The notes under the pieces were generated by a model, which saw only the letters and a program-made list of their open reading frames with translations, was not told where the DNA came from and did no database searches. The position numbers were made by a program, and so were the translations under genes. A stretch of 64,000 nucleotides of DNA from Sporosarcina aquimarina. GTDB taxonomy: Bacteria; Bacillota; Bacilli; Bacillales_A; Planococcaceae. Below are positions 8,915 through 17,891 of the stretch, one piece after another (positions within the stretch are counted from its first letter, which is position 1; each line of letters begins with the position of its first letter). Location of the stretch: positions 1 through 64,000 of the forward strand of contig NZ_JACLBZ010000013.1 of NCBI RefSeq assembly GCF_019748715.1, written 5' to 3'.

Positions 8915-9265
8915 CTAAAATTTAATGAGCCCGAAACTTACTTGCAATGACTCATCGACTTGTTTCATTAACGCATCGTCTAAATGTGTTATTTTGTCTG
9001 TGAGCCTCGACTTGTCGATTGTGCGGACTTGCTCGAGCAGGATGACTGAATCCCGCTCGAATCCATGCCGTGCCGCCGTTATTTCGACATGTGTCGGCAA
9101 TTTTGCTTTTTGTATTTGTGCAGTAATGGCTGCCACGATTACTGTGGGACTAAACCGATTTCCGATGTCATTTTGTATGACGAGAACCGGTCGGGTCCCT
9201 CCCTGTTCAGAACCGACTACAGGTGACAAATCTGCAAAAAAGACGTCTCCACGTTTAATTGCCAA
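8915..9265 (-). CDS. ndoA: MazF/NdoA (EndoA) mRNA endoribonuclease toxin
   Basis: 116 residues, the exact length of B. subtilis EndoA. The PemK/MazF fold is clear: [29 protein letters not shown] at the start and a later central AITAQ segment. EndoA cuts single-stranded RNA at UACAU-type sites. The start is TTG 9265, eight bases after GGAGG; the in-frame ATG at 9322 would place 19 extra residues inside the antitoxin gene and has no ribosome site. Four bases separate it from the antitoxin stop, so the pair is coupled. Confidence 0.95.
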   Translation of the reverse strand: MAIKRGDVFFADLSPVVGSEQGGTRPVLVIQNDIGNRFSPTVIVAAITAQIQKAKLPTHVEITAARHGFERDSVILLEQVRTIDKSRLTDKITHLDDALMKQVDESLQVSFGLIKF

Positions 9266-9269
9266 CTTT

Positions 9270-9551
9270 TCATCCTCCGCTGACGCAACGTTCCACGGTA
9301 TGCTGAGCTTCAAATTCCGCATATAAACACTCTGCCGCTATGTTTAGGTTAATCTGCGACATTTCAACATAACCTCTGATCATAGCTTCCCGCAATAAGG
9401 AAGCTTCACCATACTCCATATGTCTCTCTGTCGTCATATAAACGAAATCATCTTGCATCTGCTCCCGCTGAAAGATTGCGTCTTCATTTTGCTGCAGCAA
9501 TCTTGTTGGGGCTATACTAATTATTTCTTTTTCGTTTTTATTCGTACGCAA
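9270..9551 (-). CDS. ndoAI: MazE-type antitoxin (EndoAI), divergent N-terminus
   Basis: 93 residues from a TTG start with GGAGGTG upstream, the exact length of B. subtilis EndoAI. The C-terminal half ([16 protein letters not shown] ... TVERCVSGG) clearly matches EndoAI, the part that binds the toxin. The N-terminal ribbon-helix-helix part is much less like the reference. It neutralises MazF and probably represses its own promoter through the DNA-binding N-terminus. Confidence 0.88.
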   Translation of the reverse strand: MRTNKNEKEIISIAPTRLLQQNEDAIFQREQMQDDFVYMTTERHMEYGEASLLREAMIRGYVEMSQINLNIAAECLYAEFEAQHTVERCVSGG

Positions 9552-9731
9552 CTTGAGCACCTCCGACAAACCCATCCCTTATTTCTATATCAAATCTATC
9601 TTACCATCGAAATACTAATAAGAAAAGACAAGGTTTGAACTCTTATGACAAGAAATGCAAATTTATTCAGTAGTTTGTCGAAATAAATGGCCGTTGCTGT
9701 GAAAGTTGCATCGAATTGTACGAGAAATATT

Positions 9732-10847
9732 TTACCTATAAACCCTAGGAATACGCGCTGAAAATGTTACGGCTATTTCATAAGGGATGGTACCTAGCCG
9801 TCCCGCCCATTCTTCTATCGTGATCTCCTCATCTCCTTGCCTGCCGATTAATATCACTTTTTCACCTTCTGGATATTCGTACGGGAGTTTGATCATACAT
9901 TGATCCATGCAGATCGTGCCGACAATCGGGACACGTCTGCCTCCTATCAATACTTCTTGCCCTTCTAATGAACGTTTTAAACCATCTGCATAGCCGATCG
10001 GCAACGTGCCAATCCATTCATCTTCTTCTGTTTCATAGGTCCCGCCATAACTGATTTGTTCGCCGGCAGGCAACTTCTTCACATAAGCCAACTCGGTTTC
10101 AATCGACATTGCTTTTTCAAGCACAAAGGGTAATTTTTTCTCAACGGCTGCGGATGGTGCGATACCGTACAGACTCACACCAAAGCGAACCGCATCTAGT
10201 GCATATTCAGGGAACATCAGTGTCGCAGCACTATTAGAAGCATGAACCAGGCGCGGCTTTTTCGGAAAACAGTCGACCAGTTGTGTAAATCGTTTAAATT
10301 GCAATCGAGTCGGCTCTGCATCCTTTTCATCCGCCCGGGCAAAATGAGTAAACGTTCCATCAATAGACAGGTGATCGGACTGATTAATCAACTCGGTCAG
10401 ATTAGTCAACTCCGATTCAGTCCGTACCCCGATTCTACCCATTCCGCTATCAATTTTTACATGTACTTTGCATTTTTTATCGAATTGCGGTTGATCGTTA
10501 ACTTGTTTCACCCATGCAGCGCTTGTAATAGTCAGCATAATACCTTGTTCTGCCGCTACTTTCGCAAATGAAATAGGTGAAGGACCCATCACGAGAATGT
10601 CGACTGCATGATGATGTTTCCTAAGCGTGATTGCTTCGTCGGGCGTAGCCACAGCCAGCATCTCGGCTCCGGCCTCCAGCGCAGCATTTGAAATCTGTAC
10701 TGCGCCGTGACCATAGCCGTCCGACTTCACAACCGCGATCAATTTCGTTTTGTTAGGAAGATAAGAAATAACACGCTGGACATTATGCTTAACTGCTGTT
10801 GTATCAATAATCGCTCTTGTTGGCCGATAATCGGTCTCGTTGAACAT
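9732..10847 (-). CDS. alr: Alanine racemase
   Basis: 371 residues, fold-type III PLP enzyme making D-alanine for peptidoglycan. The PLP lysine is Lys41 in VVKSDGYGHG; the catalytic tyrosine lies in SYGGTYET (about 268). The C-terminal beta domain contains GTICMDQCM. GAGGTGAAGCGAG precedes ATG 10847. Its position between ydcC and mazEF is conserved. The product feeds Ddl, also encoded in this window. Confidence 0.96.
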   Translation of the reverse strand: MFNETDYRPTRAIIDTTAVKHNVQRVISYLPNKTKLIAVVKSDGYGHGAVQISNAALEAGAEMLAVATPDEAITLRKHHHAVDILVMGPSPISFAKVAAEQGIMLTITSAAWVKQVNDQPQFDKKCKVHVKIDSGMGRIGVRTESELTNLTELINQSDHLSIDGTFTHFARADEKDAEPTRLQFKRFTQLVDCFPKKPRLVHASNSAATLMFPEYALDAVRFGVSLYGIAPSAAVEKKLPFVLEKAMSIETELAYVKKLPAGEQISYGGTYETEEDEWIGTLPIGYADGLKRSLEGQEVLIGGRRVPIVGTICMDQCMIKLPYEYPEGEKVILIGRQGDEEITIEEWAGRLGTIPYEIAVTFSARIPRVYR

Positions 10848-10934
10848 CTCGCTTCACCTCATTGGATAGACTGTGTCTTGTTTAATTAATTATCTATCCG
10901 AACGCAGGATCAAGTCAATTGATTCAACCGCTGA

Positions 10935-11978
10935 TTATTTCGCTTCTGTAACGGTCATGGAATTCGCAACAGTGATCAATTCTTCTTTGCTCAATGTTTC
11001 AGAAGCGACAAAGAAGGACACTCCATTTACTTCCCAATGGATGGATTGGTCCGTTAACGCTGCTACAGCAAATCCTAAATCCACTGGATCACCCTCTACT
11101 GAGACAGGCAGTTGGTTCATCGGCTTTTCTGCAGGTTCCTGAATAACCACAAATTCTTTCTCTCCGCTGAACGTCATCAAGATACGTTGACCATTTTCAG
11201 TCGTCACGCTCTTTTCGTCTGATAGCGTCGATCCTTCCCAATTCACTGCTGGATAATAAGTTTGAAAGCCTGTTGTTTTTTCATCAGCATCCGCTTTTTC
11301 ATCAGCGCCGGCTTCCTCATCATCAGACCCCGCTTGATCACTTTCCGCTTTTGGTTGCTCCATTTCGACCGCATAATCCGCAACCTTATGCTCTACACCC
11401 AAAGAAATTTTAGAGAACTTGATCGAAATCTTTTCCTCGCCCGTTTCGTCATGGATTGTTACATGAGTCGGCAAGAGTGTTTTCTTATCGATATGAATCT
11501 TTTGCGTAGGCAATAATTTTTTATGATTATTGCGAGTTTCCGTTTCAAAGACATACTCTTTTTCCTTTTCTTCCATTGTCGCCGCTTTATCAACCTTAAT
11601 GTCTTCCGCTAGCGTACCAATCAAATATCCTTGGCTGTTTTGAGCAGGCCAGTCACTTTGAAATTTATAGGTTTTGCCCAAGGACGGTGTAATGACAAAG
11701 ACACCTTCTTCATTACGGACTATCATTTGTGAATCTTCATTCCCCGATTGCGTGACATTCACTTTGTAAAATTCGGGCTTTGTATGCCATACCTCCACAT
11801 CGTATACCCGAGGTTCTGCGCCCGTTTTAATTTCCATTGAGGCATTCAATTCATAGCCTTTCGTTTCGTTCCATTTATTGCTGAGCTTTTTCATCACATC
11901 TTCTTTAGAAGGTTTACCGCATCCCCCTAAGACTAGCAAGACTGCTACGACAACTAACAACAGAAATCGTTTCCGCAT
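10935..11978 (-). CDS. ydcC: Lipoprotein with LolA/RseB-like fold (YdcC)
   Basis: 347 residues. A lipoprotein signal with LGGC (lipidated Cys20) is followed by a beta-rich domain resembling LolA/RseB-type lipid-binding proteins (segments such as KPEFYKVNV and GKTYKF). An acidic low-complexity linker (residues about 215-235, rich in D, E, A and K) precedes a C-terminal domain. In Gram-positives the ligand is unknown. Conserved neighbour of acpS and alr. No sigma-E or ECF signature is obvious upstream. Confidence 0.8.
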   Translation of the reverse strand: MRKRFLLLVVVAVLLVLGGCGKPSKEDVMKKLSNKWNETKGYELNASMEIKTGAEPRVYDVEVWHTKPEFYKVNVTQSGNEDSQMIVRNEEGVFVITPSLGKTYKFQSDWPAQNSQGYLIGTLAEDIKVDKAATMEEKEKEYVFETETRNNHKKLLPTQKIHIDKKTLLPTHVTIHDETGEEKISIKFSKISLGVEHKVADYAVEMEQPKAESDQAGSDDEEAGADEKADADEKTTGFQTYYPAVNWEGSTLSDEKSVTTENGQRILMTFSGEKEFVVIQEPAEKPMNQLPVSVEGDPVDLGFAVAALTDQSIHWEVNGVSFFVASETLSKEELITVANSMTVTEAK

Positions 11979-12073
11979 TCAATTCATCCTTTCTCCAATC
12001 AATTCGGGTAGCTTATCTTATGAGAGTGATGAATCGAATATGCGAGCTTGTTTCAAAGTTTTGGATTGTCACT

Positions 12074-12430
12074 TCAGTCTTCCATTAAAATTACCTGTGC
12101 TGCCGCAACAGTTTGTGTATGTGTGATGCTGATGAACCCTTTGACAGGCTGTCGACGGAAGTATAATGCGGGTCGGCCGCTTGGTTCCGCAATCACTTCG
12201 ATATCTAGAAAACCGCAATCTTGACCTATGCCTGTGCCCCGCGCTTTGGAAAACGCCTCCTTTGCCGCGAAGCGACCCGCCAAATACTCCGTTTTCCTAT
12301 GACCGCTCATTTTTTCATAGATTTGCAATTCAGATGAAGACAAAATACGTTCACGGAACTTAGAGTTACGTTTGTCCAAGCGCGCAACACGCTCTAATTC
12401 CACTATATCCAGTCCAATTCCTTGTATCAA
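12074..12430 (-). CDS. acpS: Holo-[acyl-carrier-protein] synthase
   Basis: 118 residues. AcpS transfers 4'-phosphopantetheine from CoA to apo-ACP for fatty acid synthesis. Signature GIGLDIVELER (magnesium-binding Asp) and FAAKEAFSKA are present. I choose the TTG at 12430 because AAAGGAG lies nine bases before it; ATG 12439 overlaps that ribosome site. Transcribed away from the rhomboid gene, with which it shares a short divergent intergenic region. Confidence 0.93.
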   Translation of the reverse strand: MIQGIGLDIVELERVARLDKRNSKFRERILSSSELQIYEKMSGHRKTEYLAGRFAAKEAFSKARGTGIGQDCGFLDIEVIAEPSGRPALYFRRQPVKGFISITHTQTVAAAQVILMED

Positions 12431-12498
12431 AACAGACATCTCCTTTCCCATCAGTGTGATTTACAGGTATAATCAGTACAGAAGATTGAGGTGAAACT

Positions 12499-13107
12499 AT
12501 GTTTATACGTACAGAAAACTTTTCGCAATATGTTCGCGCTTATCCTATCGTGACATTCTTATTGGCATTGAATATCGGGATTTTTATATTGACGTGGATT
12601 CCCGGCATTGGGAACCAACTCCTTCTGTTCGGTATCGGCGATAACTTTTTAATCGCTAATGGAGAATATTGGCGCCTGGTCACCCCGATGTTTTTACATG
12701 GCGGGTTGACGCATTTACTGTTCAATATGTTTTCTTTATTCATTTTCGGTCCTGAACTAGAGAAGATCGCAGGGAAGGCTCGTTTTATTACGATCTATAT
12801 GTTGGCAGGCTTGTTCGGCGATGTCGCCACGTACTTCTTGCAATCAGGAGACTATCGTCACTTGGGAGCAAGCGGTGCGATTTTCGGAGTGTTCGGCGCG
12901 TTCGGTGCGCTCGTTTATTATACGAAGCACGTCTTCCCGCAATTGAAGCAAGTGATTTTGCCGATCATCGTTATAAGCGTTGTCATGACATTTGTCGGGA
13001 CGAATATTAATGTCACTGCACATATCGCAGGATTGATCACCGGTTTCCTCATCGGACTCAGTTATTTCAATCCAAAGAATATCGTCAGTTGGAGAAAGAA
13101 ACGATAG
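12499..13107 (+). CDS. Rhomboid-family intramembrane serine protease
   Basis: 202 residues with about six transmembrane helices. Catalytic Ser125 in GASGAIFG and His175 in TAHIAGL form the dyad; the oxyanion-type HGGLTHLLFNM with Asn76 is also intact. Comparable to B. subtilis YdcA, encoded at the same place. It cleaves transmembrane substrates within the membrane; the substrate here is unknown. GAGGTGAAACT precedes the ATG, and a TATAAT lies about 30 bases before it. Confidence 0.92.
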   Translation: MFIRTENFSQYVRAYPIVTFLLALNIGIFILTWIPGIGNQLLLFGIGDNFLIANGEYWRLVTPMFLHGGLTHLLFNMFSLFIFGPELEKIAGKARFITIYMLAGLFGDVATYFLQSGDYRHLGASGAIFGVFGAFGALVYYTKHVFPQLKQVILPIIVISVVMTFVGTNINVTAHIAGLITGFLIGLSYFNPKNIVSWRKKR

Positions 13108-13115
13108 ATGAACAG

Positions 13116-13147
13116 AAAGCCAGACAAGTGATCTTGTCTGGCTTTTT
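13116..13147. terminator. Bidirectional terminator between rhomboid gene and ydbT
   Basis: AAAGCCAGACAAG, four-base loop, CTTGTCTGGCTTTTT: an 11-bp stem with A and T tracts on both sides, placed between convergent genes. Confidence 0.88.
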
Positions 13148-14661
13148 CATTCTTTACTTTCCGTGGGATATTCATACCATAAAAGGAATTGCTCTGCTTG
13201 TTCTTGCGGCATGTGTCGGACCGCAGGAGCATCGACAGTCATGCCCGATTTGACATTGACCGTGACAGTGGCCACCTTTCTTCTGCGGTGGAAGTAGTTC
13301 TGATCTACCTCCATTGATTGGATACGATTCTTTTCCATAAACACGGTGTGTCGGCTTATGGACCGGAAGCGCATGGTCAACTGTTTGGGTAAGATTGAAT
13401 AAGCTGCTGTCTTATATTGCCAGAGTCCGAGCCCCCACACGAATGGGAGCAACAATAACGATAATAAACCGTATGGGAATAAAAAGTACGAAGCGGCCGC
13501 CACGAGTACAAGCGTCAGGAAGAGCTTAAAGCGATAATAAAAACGTTTCCCCCGCGCATCCAGCACTTCCGTCGGCTCACCGAAATCCAAATTCGGAAAC
13601 AACTCTTGCAGCGGCTCAATTATCCGATCACGTTTAGCCAATGGAAAAAGCTTGATACGCGCACCTTCCCCTACTCCCCCTGCACTGCTCAGAACGACGC
13701 TCGCATAACCAAATAACTGACGAAATGGATTCTCCACAATCGAGACATTTTGAACCCGATTCAGCGGAACCGTCACACGTTTTTTTTCGAGCAGTCCTCG
13801 CGTGATAACGAGATCATCTTTTTCCAACTTCACTTTAAAATCGTAATTCGCCAAGAAGGTCATCGCAACGGATAATAACCAAACCAGTATGAAACCTAGC
13901 AAAATCAGAATGCCGATCACAAACACGCCAAAACGAACGAATGATTCCAATTCGCCAAATAGCCAATCAAACGGGATGATTTCCTCGATTTGCGACAAAA
14001 ATACGACGGCCCCCGATAAAATGACCCCAATTCCTCCCGACGTAGTTGCCAACATGAGCAAATCACCTGTTGTCATCGAAAAAACAGCGCGTACTGATCG
14101 TTCTGTTTCTTGCGTAATTTCACGGTCTCCGTGAAGCAACAATTCTTCATTTTCATAACGACGAGGAATCGGCCCTGTTATTTGAACTCGTTTCGCTCGC
14201 TGAATTTCCTGTTCAATTTGCTCGGCTGCGTCCTTCGTGATGGCGGTCAATTCCGCTTCTGCATCCTTGCCCGAAGCAGAACCCGCAGTTTCTACTTTCA
14301 CTTTCACCAAATTAAATGGACGATGAAAAATCCCTTCCGTATAATCAAGGCTTTGTATACGGTCAAATGGAATATAGCGTTTTTTTCGCACGAACAACCC
14401 CGAAACCATCCGCAATTCCTGATCCTCAAACCAATAGTCAAAACGACGCCATTTGACGATACCCGCTACTAGTGTAGACACAAGTAGAATACCGAATAAA
14501 ATCAGAGACCAATACTGAACAAACCAAGGTTGTGTAGACTCCCCTTTAAATCCGTTGGCAACGACCAAGATAACGAAAGGTGCGATCATATCTTTCAATG
14601 TTTTGACCGTTTCCACTACTGCCGTGATCCAATGCAATTTATAGCGTTGTTCAGACATCAT
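13147..14661 (-). CDS. ydbT: YdbT-like membrane protein, PH-domain (bPH2) repeats
   Basis: 504 residues from ATG 14661 (GGGTGG upstream; the ydbS stop overlaps the start). It contains repeated bacterial PH-like (DUF304/bPH2) domains, each introduced by a pair of transmembrane helices; segments such as RKKRYIPFDRIQSLDY and KKRVTVPLNRVQNVSI are the repeated beta-hairpins. In B. subtilis ydbST is a sigma-W operon giving resistance to antimicrobial peptides such as amylocyclicin. The sigma-W-type promoter upstream of ydbS supports the same role here. Confidence 0.9.
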   Translation of the reverse strand: MMSEQRYKLHWITAVVETVKTLKDMIAPFVILVVANGFKGESTQPWFVQYWSLILFGILLVSTLVAGIVKWRRFDYWFEDQELRMVSGLFVRKKRYIPFDRIQSLDYTEGIFHRPFNLVKVKVETAGSASGKDAEAELTAITKDAAEQIEQEIQRAKRVQITGPIPRRYENEELLLHGDREITQETERSVRAVFSMTTGDLLMLATTSGGIGVILSGAVVFLSQIEEIIPFDWLFGELESFVRFGVFVIGILILLGFILVWLLSVAMTFLANYDFKVKLEKDDLVITRGLLEKKRVTVPLNRVQNVSIVENPFRQLFGYASVVLSSAGGVGEGARIKLFPLAKRDRIIEPLQELFPNLDFGEPTEVLDARGKRFYYRFKLFLTLVLVAAASYFLFPYGLLSLLLLPFVWGLGLWQYKTAAYSILPKQLTMRFRSISRHTVFMEKNRIQSMEVDQNYFHRRRKVATVTVNVKSGMTVDAPAVRHMPQEQAEQFLLWYEYPTESKE

Positions 14662-15130
14662 CTTTCGCCACCCTTGCAAACGTGGAAATCCGATTGCGCA
14701 ATTCATCCGCTTCCTCCGTCACCAAAGCGGGAATAGAATGGTTCGTTGCCGCGGTGGAGATTGTAATCGAAGCCAAACCATATTTACGCAAAATCGGCCC
14801 TTCCGCTGTATCCACATGTTGCACGCGAACCATTGGAATTAACGTCCGATTGACAATAAAAAGGCCATGTTGCAGCTCGATCTCTGCTTCACGCACTTCA
14901 TAACGCCACCGTTCCCATCTAATTTTCGGGAATAGATAAATAGAGAAAAATGCATACAGCATGACAACCACTGCCGCTACTATACCTATCCAAATAGGCC
15001 ATTCAAAGTAATACACGAGAAAACCGATGCCGATCGCGACGGCCATTAAAATTAAAGTTTGTATAATTCCATACAATCTCCAGACGGTCAGTCCTTTTCT
15101 TGAGATTTGATTTGCAGGTTGCTGTCTCAA
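14651..15130 (-). CDS. ydbS: YdbS-like membrane protein, PH-domain (bPH2)
   Basis: 159 residues, two N-terminal transmembrane helices and one bPH2 (DUF304) domain with ELQHGLFIVNRTLIPMVRVQ. It overlaps the next gene by 11 nt. Together with YdbT it forms the predicted envelope-protection pair. Expression is likely driven by an ECF sigma factor (promoter at 15164-15191). Confidence 0.9.
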   Translation of the reverse strand: MRQQPANQISRKGLTVWRLYGIIQTLILMAVAIGIGFLVYYFEWPIWIGIVAAVVVMLYAFFSIYLFPKIRWERWRYEVREAEIELQHGLFIVNRTLIPMVRVQHVDTAEGPILRKYGLASITISTAATNHSIPALVTEEADELRNRISTFARVAKDDV

Positions 15131-15163
15131 TCACATCTACTCCTTTCCACAATACCTACTATG

Positions 15164-15191
15164 TATACGAAATAAACTTGAAAACGTTTCA
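15164..15191 (-). promoter_or_regulatory. ECF (sigma-W-type) promoter of ydbST
   Basis: TGAAAC (15186-15191), a 16-nt spacer and CGTATA (15164-15169) on the minus strand, 34 nt before the ydbS start. This is a perfect match to the B. subtilis sigma-W consensus (TGAAAC-N16-CGTA), and ydbST is a sigma-W target there. Confidence 0.88.
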
Positions 15192-15217
15192 TTCTGATTG
15201 ATCATATCATAACATCT

Positions 15218-15256
15218 AAAAAAAAATCCGAACTGCTGGAAGCAAGTTCGGATTTT
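15218..15256 (-). terminator. Rho-independent terminator of cshA
   Basis: On the minus strand AAAATCCGAACT, a ten-base loop, AGTTCGGAT and a run of nine T. It ends the cshA transcript 13 nt after its stop and isolates cshA from the ydbST promoter. Confidence 0.88.
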
Positions 15257-15269
15257 GAATACTCTATTT

Positions 15270-16775
15270 TTATCGTTCTGTACGGTTGCTGCGTGAACGG
15301 CTGTCTCTTCTGCCGCCGTCGCGTCCACCGCCACTGCTGCGTCGTGAACCACCAGTACCGCCGCTGAAGCTTCTGCTGCGTCCGCCTTGAGAACGTCCGC
15401 CGCCGCTACGGTTGCCTTTATAGCCACCACGGTTGCCGGATGAAGTTCTACGTGAAGGCAATGGGCGTTCTTCCGTAATAGTGACCGGTGTCTCATCTAC
15501 ATCTTTAGTCAACGAGCGAAGAGCTGCTGCCACAATGTCTTTTGCATCATACTGATCAAGCAATTGTGCTGCAAGTCCTGCGTAGTCTTCTAAATTATTT
15601 TGCTTAATTGTTTCTGATAAAGATTCAACCGCTATCTTCTTCTGTTCGAACAATGCTTCGTCAGATGTTGGCGGACGTAAAGGAGTCATACGCTTCTTAG
15701 TTGTTTCTTCAACTATACGAAGGTAGCCCATTTCACGTGGTGTGACGAAAGTAATCGCCATCCCGCTTTTACCTGCACGGCCTGTACGTCCGATCCGGTG
15801 AACATAGCTTTCTGGATCTTGTGGAATATCAAAGTTGTATACATGTGTTACACCTGAAATATCCAATCCACGTGCCGCTACGTCTGTTGCCACTAGAACA
15901 TCAATTTTGTTATCTTTAAATTGACGCAAAACTGACATACGCTTTGCTTGTGTCAAGTCACCGTGAATTCCTTCTGCCAAGTATCCGCGGATGCTCAATG
16001 CATGTGCTAACTCATCGACACGACGCTTTGTACGACCAAAGACAATTGCAAGTTCTGGTTGGTGAACGTTTAACAATCTGGAAAGAACATCGAACTTCTC
16101 ACGCTCATGTGCTTTAACGAAAAACTGTTCAATATTTTCGACAGTCATCTCTTTGGATTTAATCTTCACGATCTCAGGGTTTTTCATAAATGTTTCTGCG
16201 ATTTTACGAATCGGAGCTGGCATAGTTGCTGAGAATAACAGCGTCTGACGCTCAGCCGGAACGCTCGCAAGAATCGTATTGATATCTTCGATGAATCCCA
16301 TGTTCAACATTTCATCTGCTTCGTCCAATACAAGCGTTTGGACATTGTCTAGCTTCAATGTTTTACGGTTAATATGGTCCAAAATTCGTCCCGGTGTTCC
16401 GACTACGATGTTTGGATTGTTGCGTAGTGCACGGATTTGACGCCCGATTTCTTGTCCGCCATAAACGGAAAGAACTTTCGCACGGCTGCCGTAGCCCACT
16501 TTGTAGATTTCTTCGGATACTTGGATTGCCAACTCACGCGTAGGTGCAATGACTAATGCTTGGACTGCCGGATTTCTCGGATCAAGTTTCTCGATGATCG
16601 GAATACCAAAAGCCGCTGTTTTCCCTGTACCTGTCTGAGCTTGACCGATTACGTCTCGGCCTTCCATACCAAATGTAATCGTACCTTCTTGGATCGGTGT
16701 TGCTTCTTCAAACCCCATGCGTAGCAAAGCGTTTTGTGTTGTTTCACTAATATTCAATTCTGAAAACTTCGTCAA
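15270..16775 (-). CDS. cshA: DEAD-box ATP-dependent RNA helicase CshA
   Basis: 501 residues. The Q motif (FEEATPIQ), Walker [13 protein letters not shown] box [11 protein letters not shown], and the helicase C-terminal HRIGRTGR are all present. The tail after about residue 430 is Gly/Arg/Ser-rich (RGG-like), as in CshA proteins that join the RNA degradosome. The start is TTG 16775 with AAAGGAG upstream; the longer ATG at 16850 lacks a ribosome site. Role: mRNA turnover, ribosome maturation and cold adaptation. Confidence 0.95.
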   Translation of the reverse strand: MTKFSELNISETTQNALLRMGFEEATPIQEGTITFGMEGRDVIGQAQTGTGKTAAFGIPIIEKLDPRNPAVQALVIAPTRELAIQVSEEIYKVGYGSRAKVLSVYGGQEIGRQIRALRNNPNIVVGTPGRILDHINRKTLKLDNVQTLVLDEADEMLNMGFIEDINTILASVPAERQTLLFSATMPAPIRKIAETFMKNPEIVKIKSKEMTVENIEQFFVKAHEREKFDVLSRLLNVHQPELAIVFGRTKRRVDELAHALSIRGYLAEGIHGDLTQAKRMSVLRQFKDNKIDVLVATDVAARGLDISGVTHVYNFDIPQDPESYVHRIGRTGRAGKSGMAITFVTPREMGYLRIVEETTKKRMTPLRPPTSDEALFEQKKIAVESLSETIKQNNLEDYAGLAAQLLDQYDAKDIVAAALRSLTKDVDETPVTITEERPLPSRRTSSGNRGGYKGNRSGGGRSQGGRSRSFSGGTGGSRRSSGGGRDGGRRDSRSRSNRTER

Positions 16776-17082
16776 AATATTCAATCTCCTTTGTTTCTTC
16801 ATTTGACAATTGGTTACATTTGCAAATGAAAGCGCGGCAATTCGAGCCATGTACTTTGAAAGTTGGGAGCCTTTCCGATATATCCATCTGGCGTTTGAAA
16901 TCTCTAATGGAAGGATTCCTGCGGATGCAGAGGGGGCATATCAATTACATCTAGCGTAATTGTGTCCAGATTTATTATGCAGCACAATGCGAAACCTGTG
17001 ACATACAAGGAAAGCTCAGTCCTTGCCGAGCGGTTGGATCGGCAACTCATTGCTAGTTTGCCTAAGTATCCACCGTTTTATT
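16776..17082. other. cshA upstream region, no confirmed gene
   Basis: About 300 bases between the cshA start and the terminator of the ddl-murF-esterase group. On the minus strand it is the cshA promoter/leader region. A 65-codon frame (TTG at 16944, Cys-rich, overlapping cshA) has no ribosome binding site, so I do not call it. A long structured leader would fit a cold-regulated helicase, but I see no known riboswitch. Confidence 0.45.
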
Positions 17083-17118
17083 CAAAAAAAAGTACTCTTC
17101 ACAAAACGGAAGAGTGCT
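17083..17118 (-). terminator. Rho-independent terminator after the esterase gene
   Basis: On the minus strand AGCACTCTTC, eight-base loop, GAAGAGTACT and eight T. It lies about 80 nt past the esterase stop, and ends the ddl-murF-esterase transcription unit. Confidence 0.85.
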
Positions 17119-17198
17119 GTTGTAAATGTATCCAATTCCTTTCATTAGTCTAACACGCATCACCCCGGACTGCAACGAATCAGCTTATGTTCCATTAA

Positions 17199-17891
17199 TC
17201 AGTCTTCTGTCAAGAAGTTCAGCACCTTAGAAAACCACAAATCTCGGTCATCGCTATAGCAAATATGATGCTTTCCGCGTTCCGAATAAATCAATTTCTT
17301 ATGCTCTGATCCAAGCTGTCTGAATAACACAGTAGCTGTGGAAGCAGGTACGATTCCGTCTTGTTCACCTTGTACGATGCAGACCGCCGTCCGCACCTTA
17401 TGGTAATACGGTTTCACCAAACGGACGACACGCAAAAATTCAAGCGTCGCCCGCATCGGTGTATGTGTGAGTTTGTAATTGTACAAGTGGTAGAAAGAAT
17501 CTGCGGGATAGCGACGCTGAATGGAAGATATCATCATGACATGTGCATCTTCCATCAATATCCGCGGACTTATGTATTTCGCTGCAGCGCTTAGCAACAC
17601 AAGCTTTGCTATTGGATAACGCAAAGCCAAGTACATGGCGATTAAACCACCCATCGAGAAACCGATGACAATCACATGATCCACTTCTTTCTGCAACTTC
17701 TGTAACTCAAGCTCTGCCGCCATCATCCACGAAGCGGCAGAACCTTCTTGTAAACCGATTTCCAATTCATGTCCCGGTAAAACGGGAGACCTCACAATCC
17801 AATCGGTACGAGCATTCAAAAACTGCTTCAAGGGAGCGATTTCAAAAGGGCCTCCTGTAAATCCGTGAACAAAGAGCACGCCAGTCGTCAC
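17199..17891 (-). CDS. Alpha/beta-hydrolase carboxylesterase
   Basis: 230 residues of the Est30/YvaK-like carboxylesterase family. Oxyanion segment VHGFTGG at the N-terminus, nucleophile Ser79 in GFSMGG, acid in GEQDGIVP and catalytic His in RGKHHI. The GTG start overlaps the murF stop by four bases (GTGA), and GAGGAAACGCC is the ribosome site, so it is translated with murF. A link to cell-wall or lipid metabolism is suggested only by the operon. Confidence 0.9.
   Translation of the reverse strand: MTTGVLFVHGFTGGPFEIAPLKQFLNARTDWIVRSPVLPGHELEIGLQEGSAASWMMAAELELQKLQKEVDHVIVIGFSMGGLIAMYLALRYPIAKLVLLSAAAKYISPRILMEDAHVMMISSIQRRYPADSFYHLYNYKLTHTPMRATLEFLRVVRLVKPYYHKVRTAVCIVQGEQDGIVPASTATVLFRQLGSEHKKLIYSERGKHHICYSDDRDLWFSKVLNFLTED

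Noticed and set aside
16747..16944. 65-codon Cys-rich frame upstream of and overlapping cshA
   Set aside because: It starts at a TTG without a ribosome site and overlaps the cshA start; the CxxC pattern alone is not enough.
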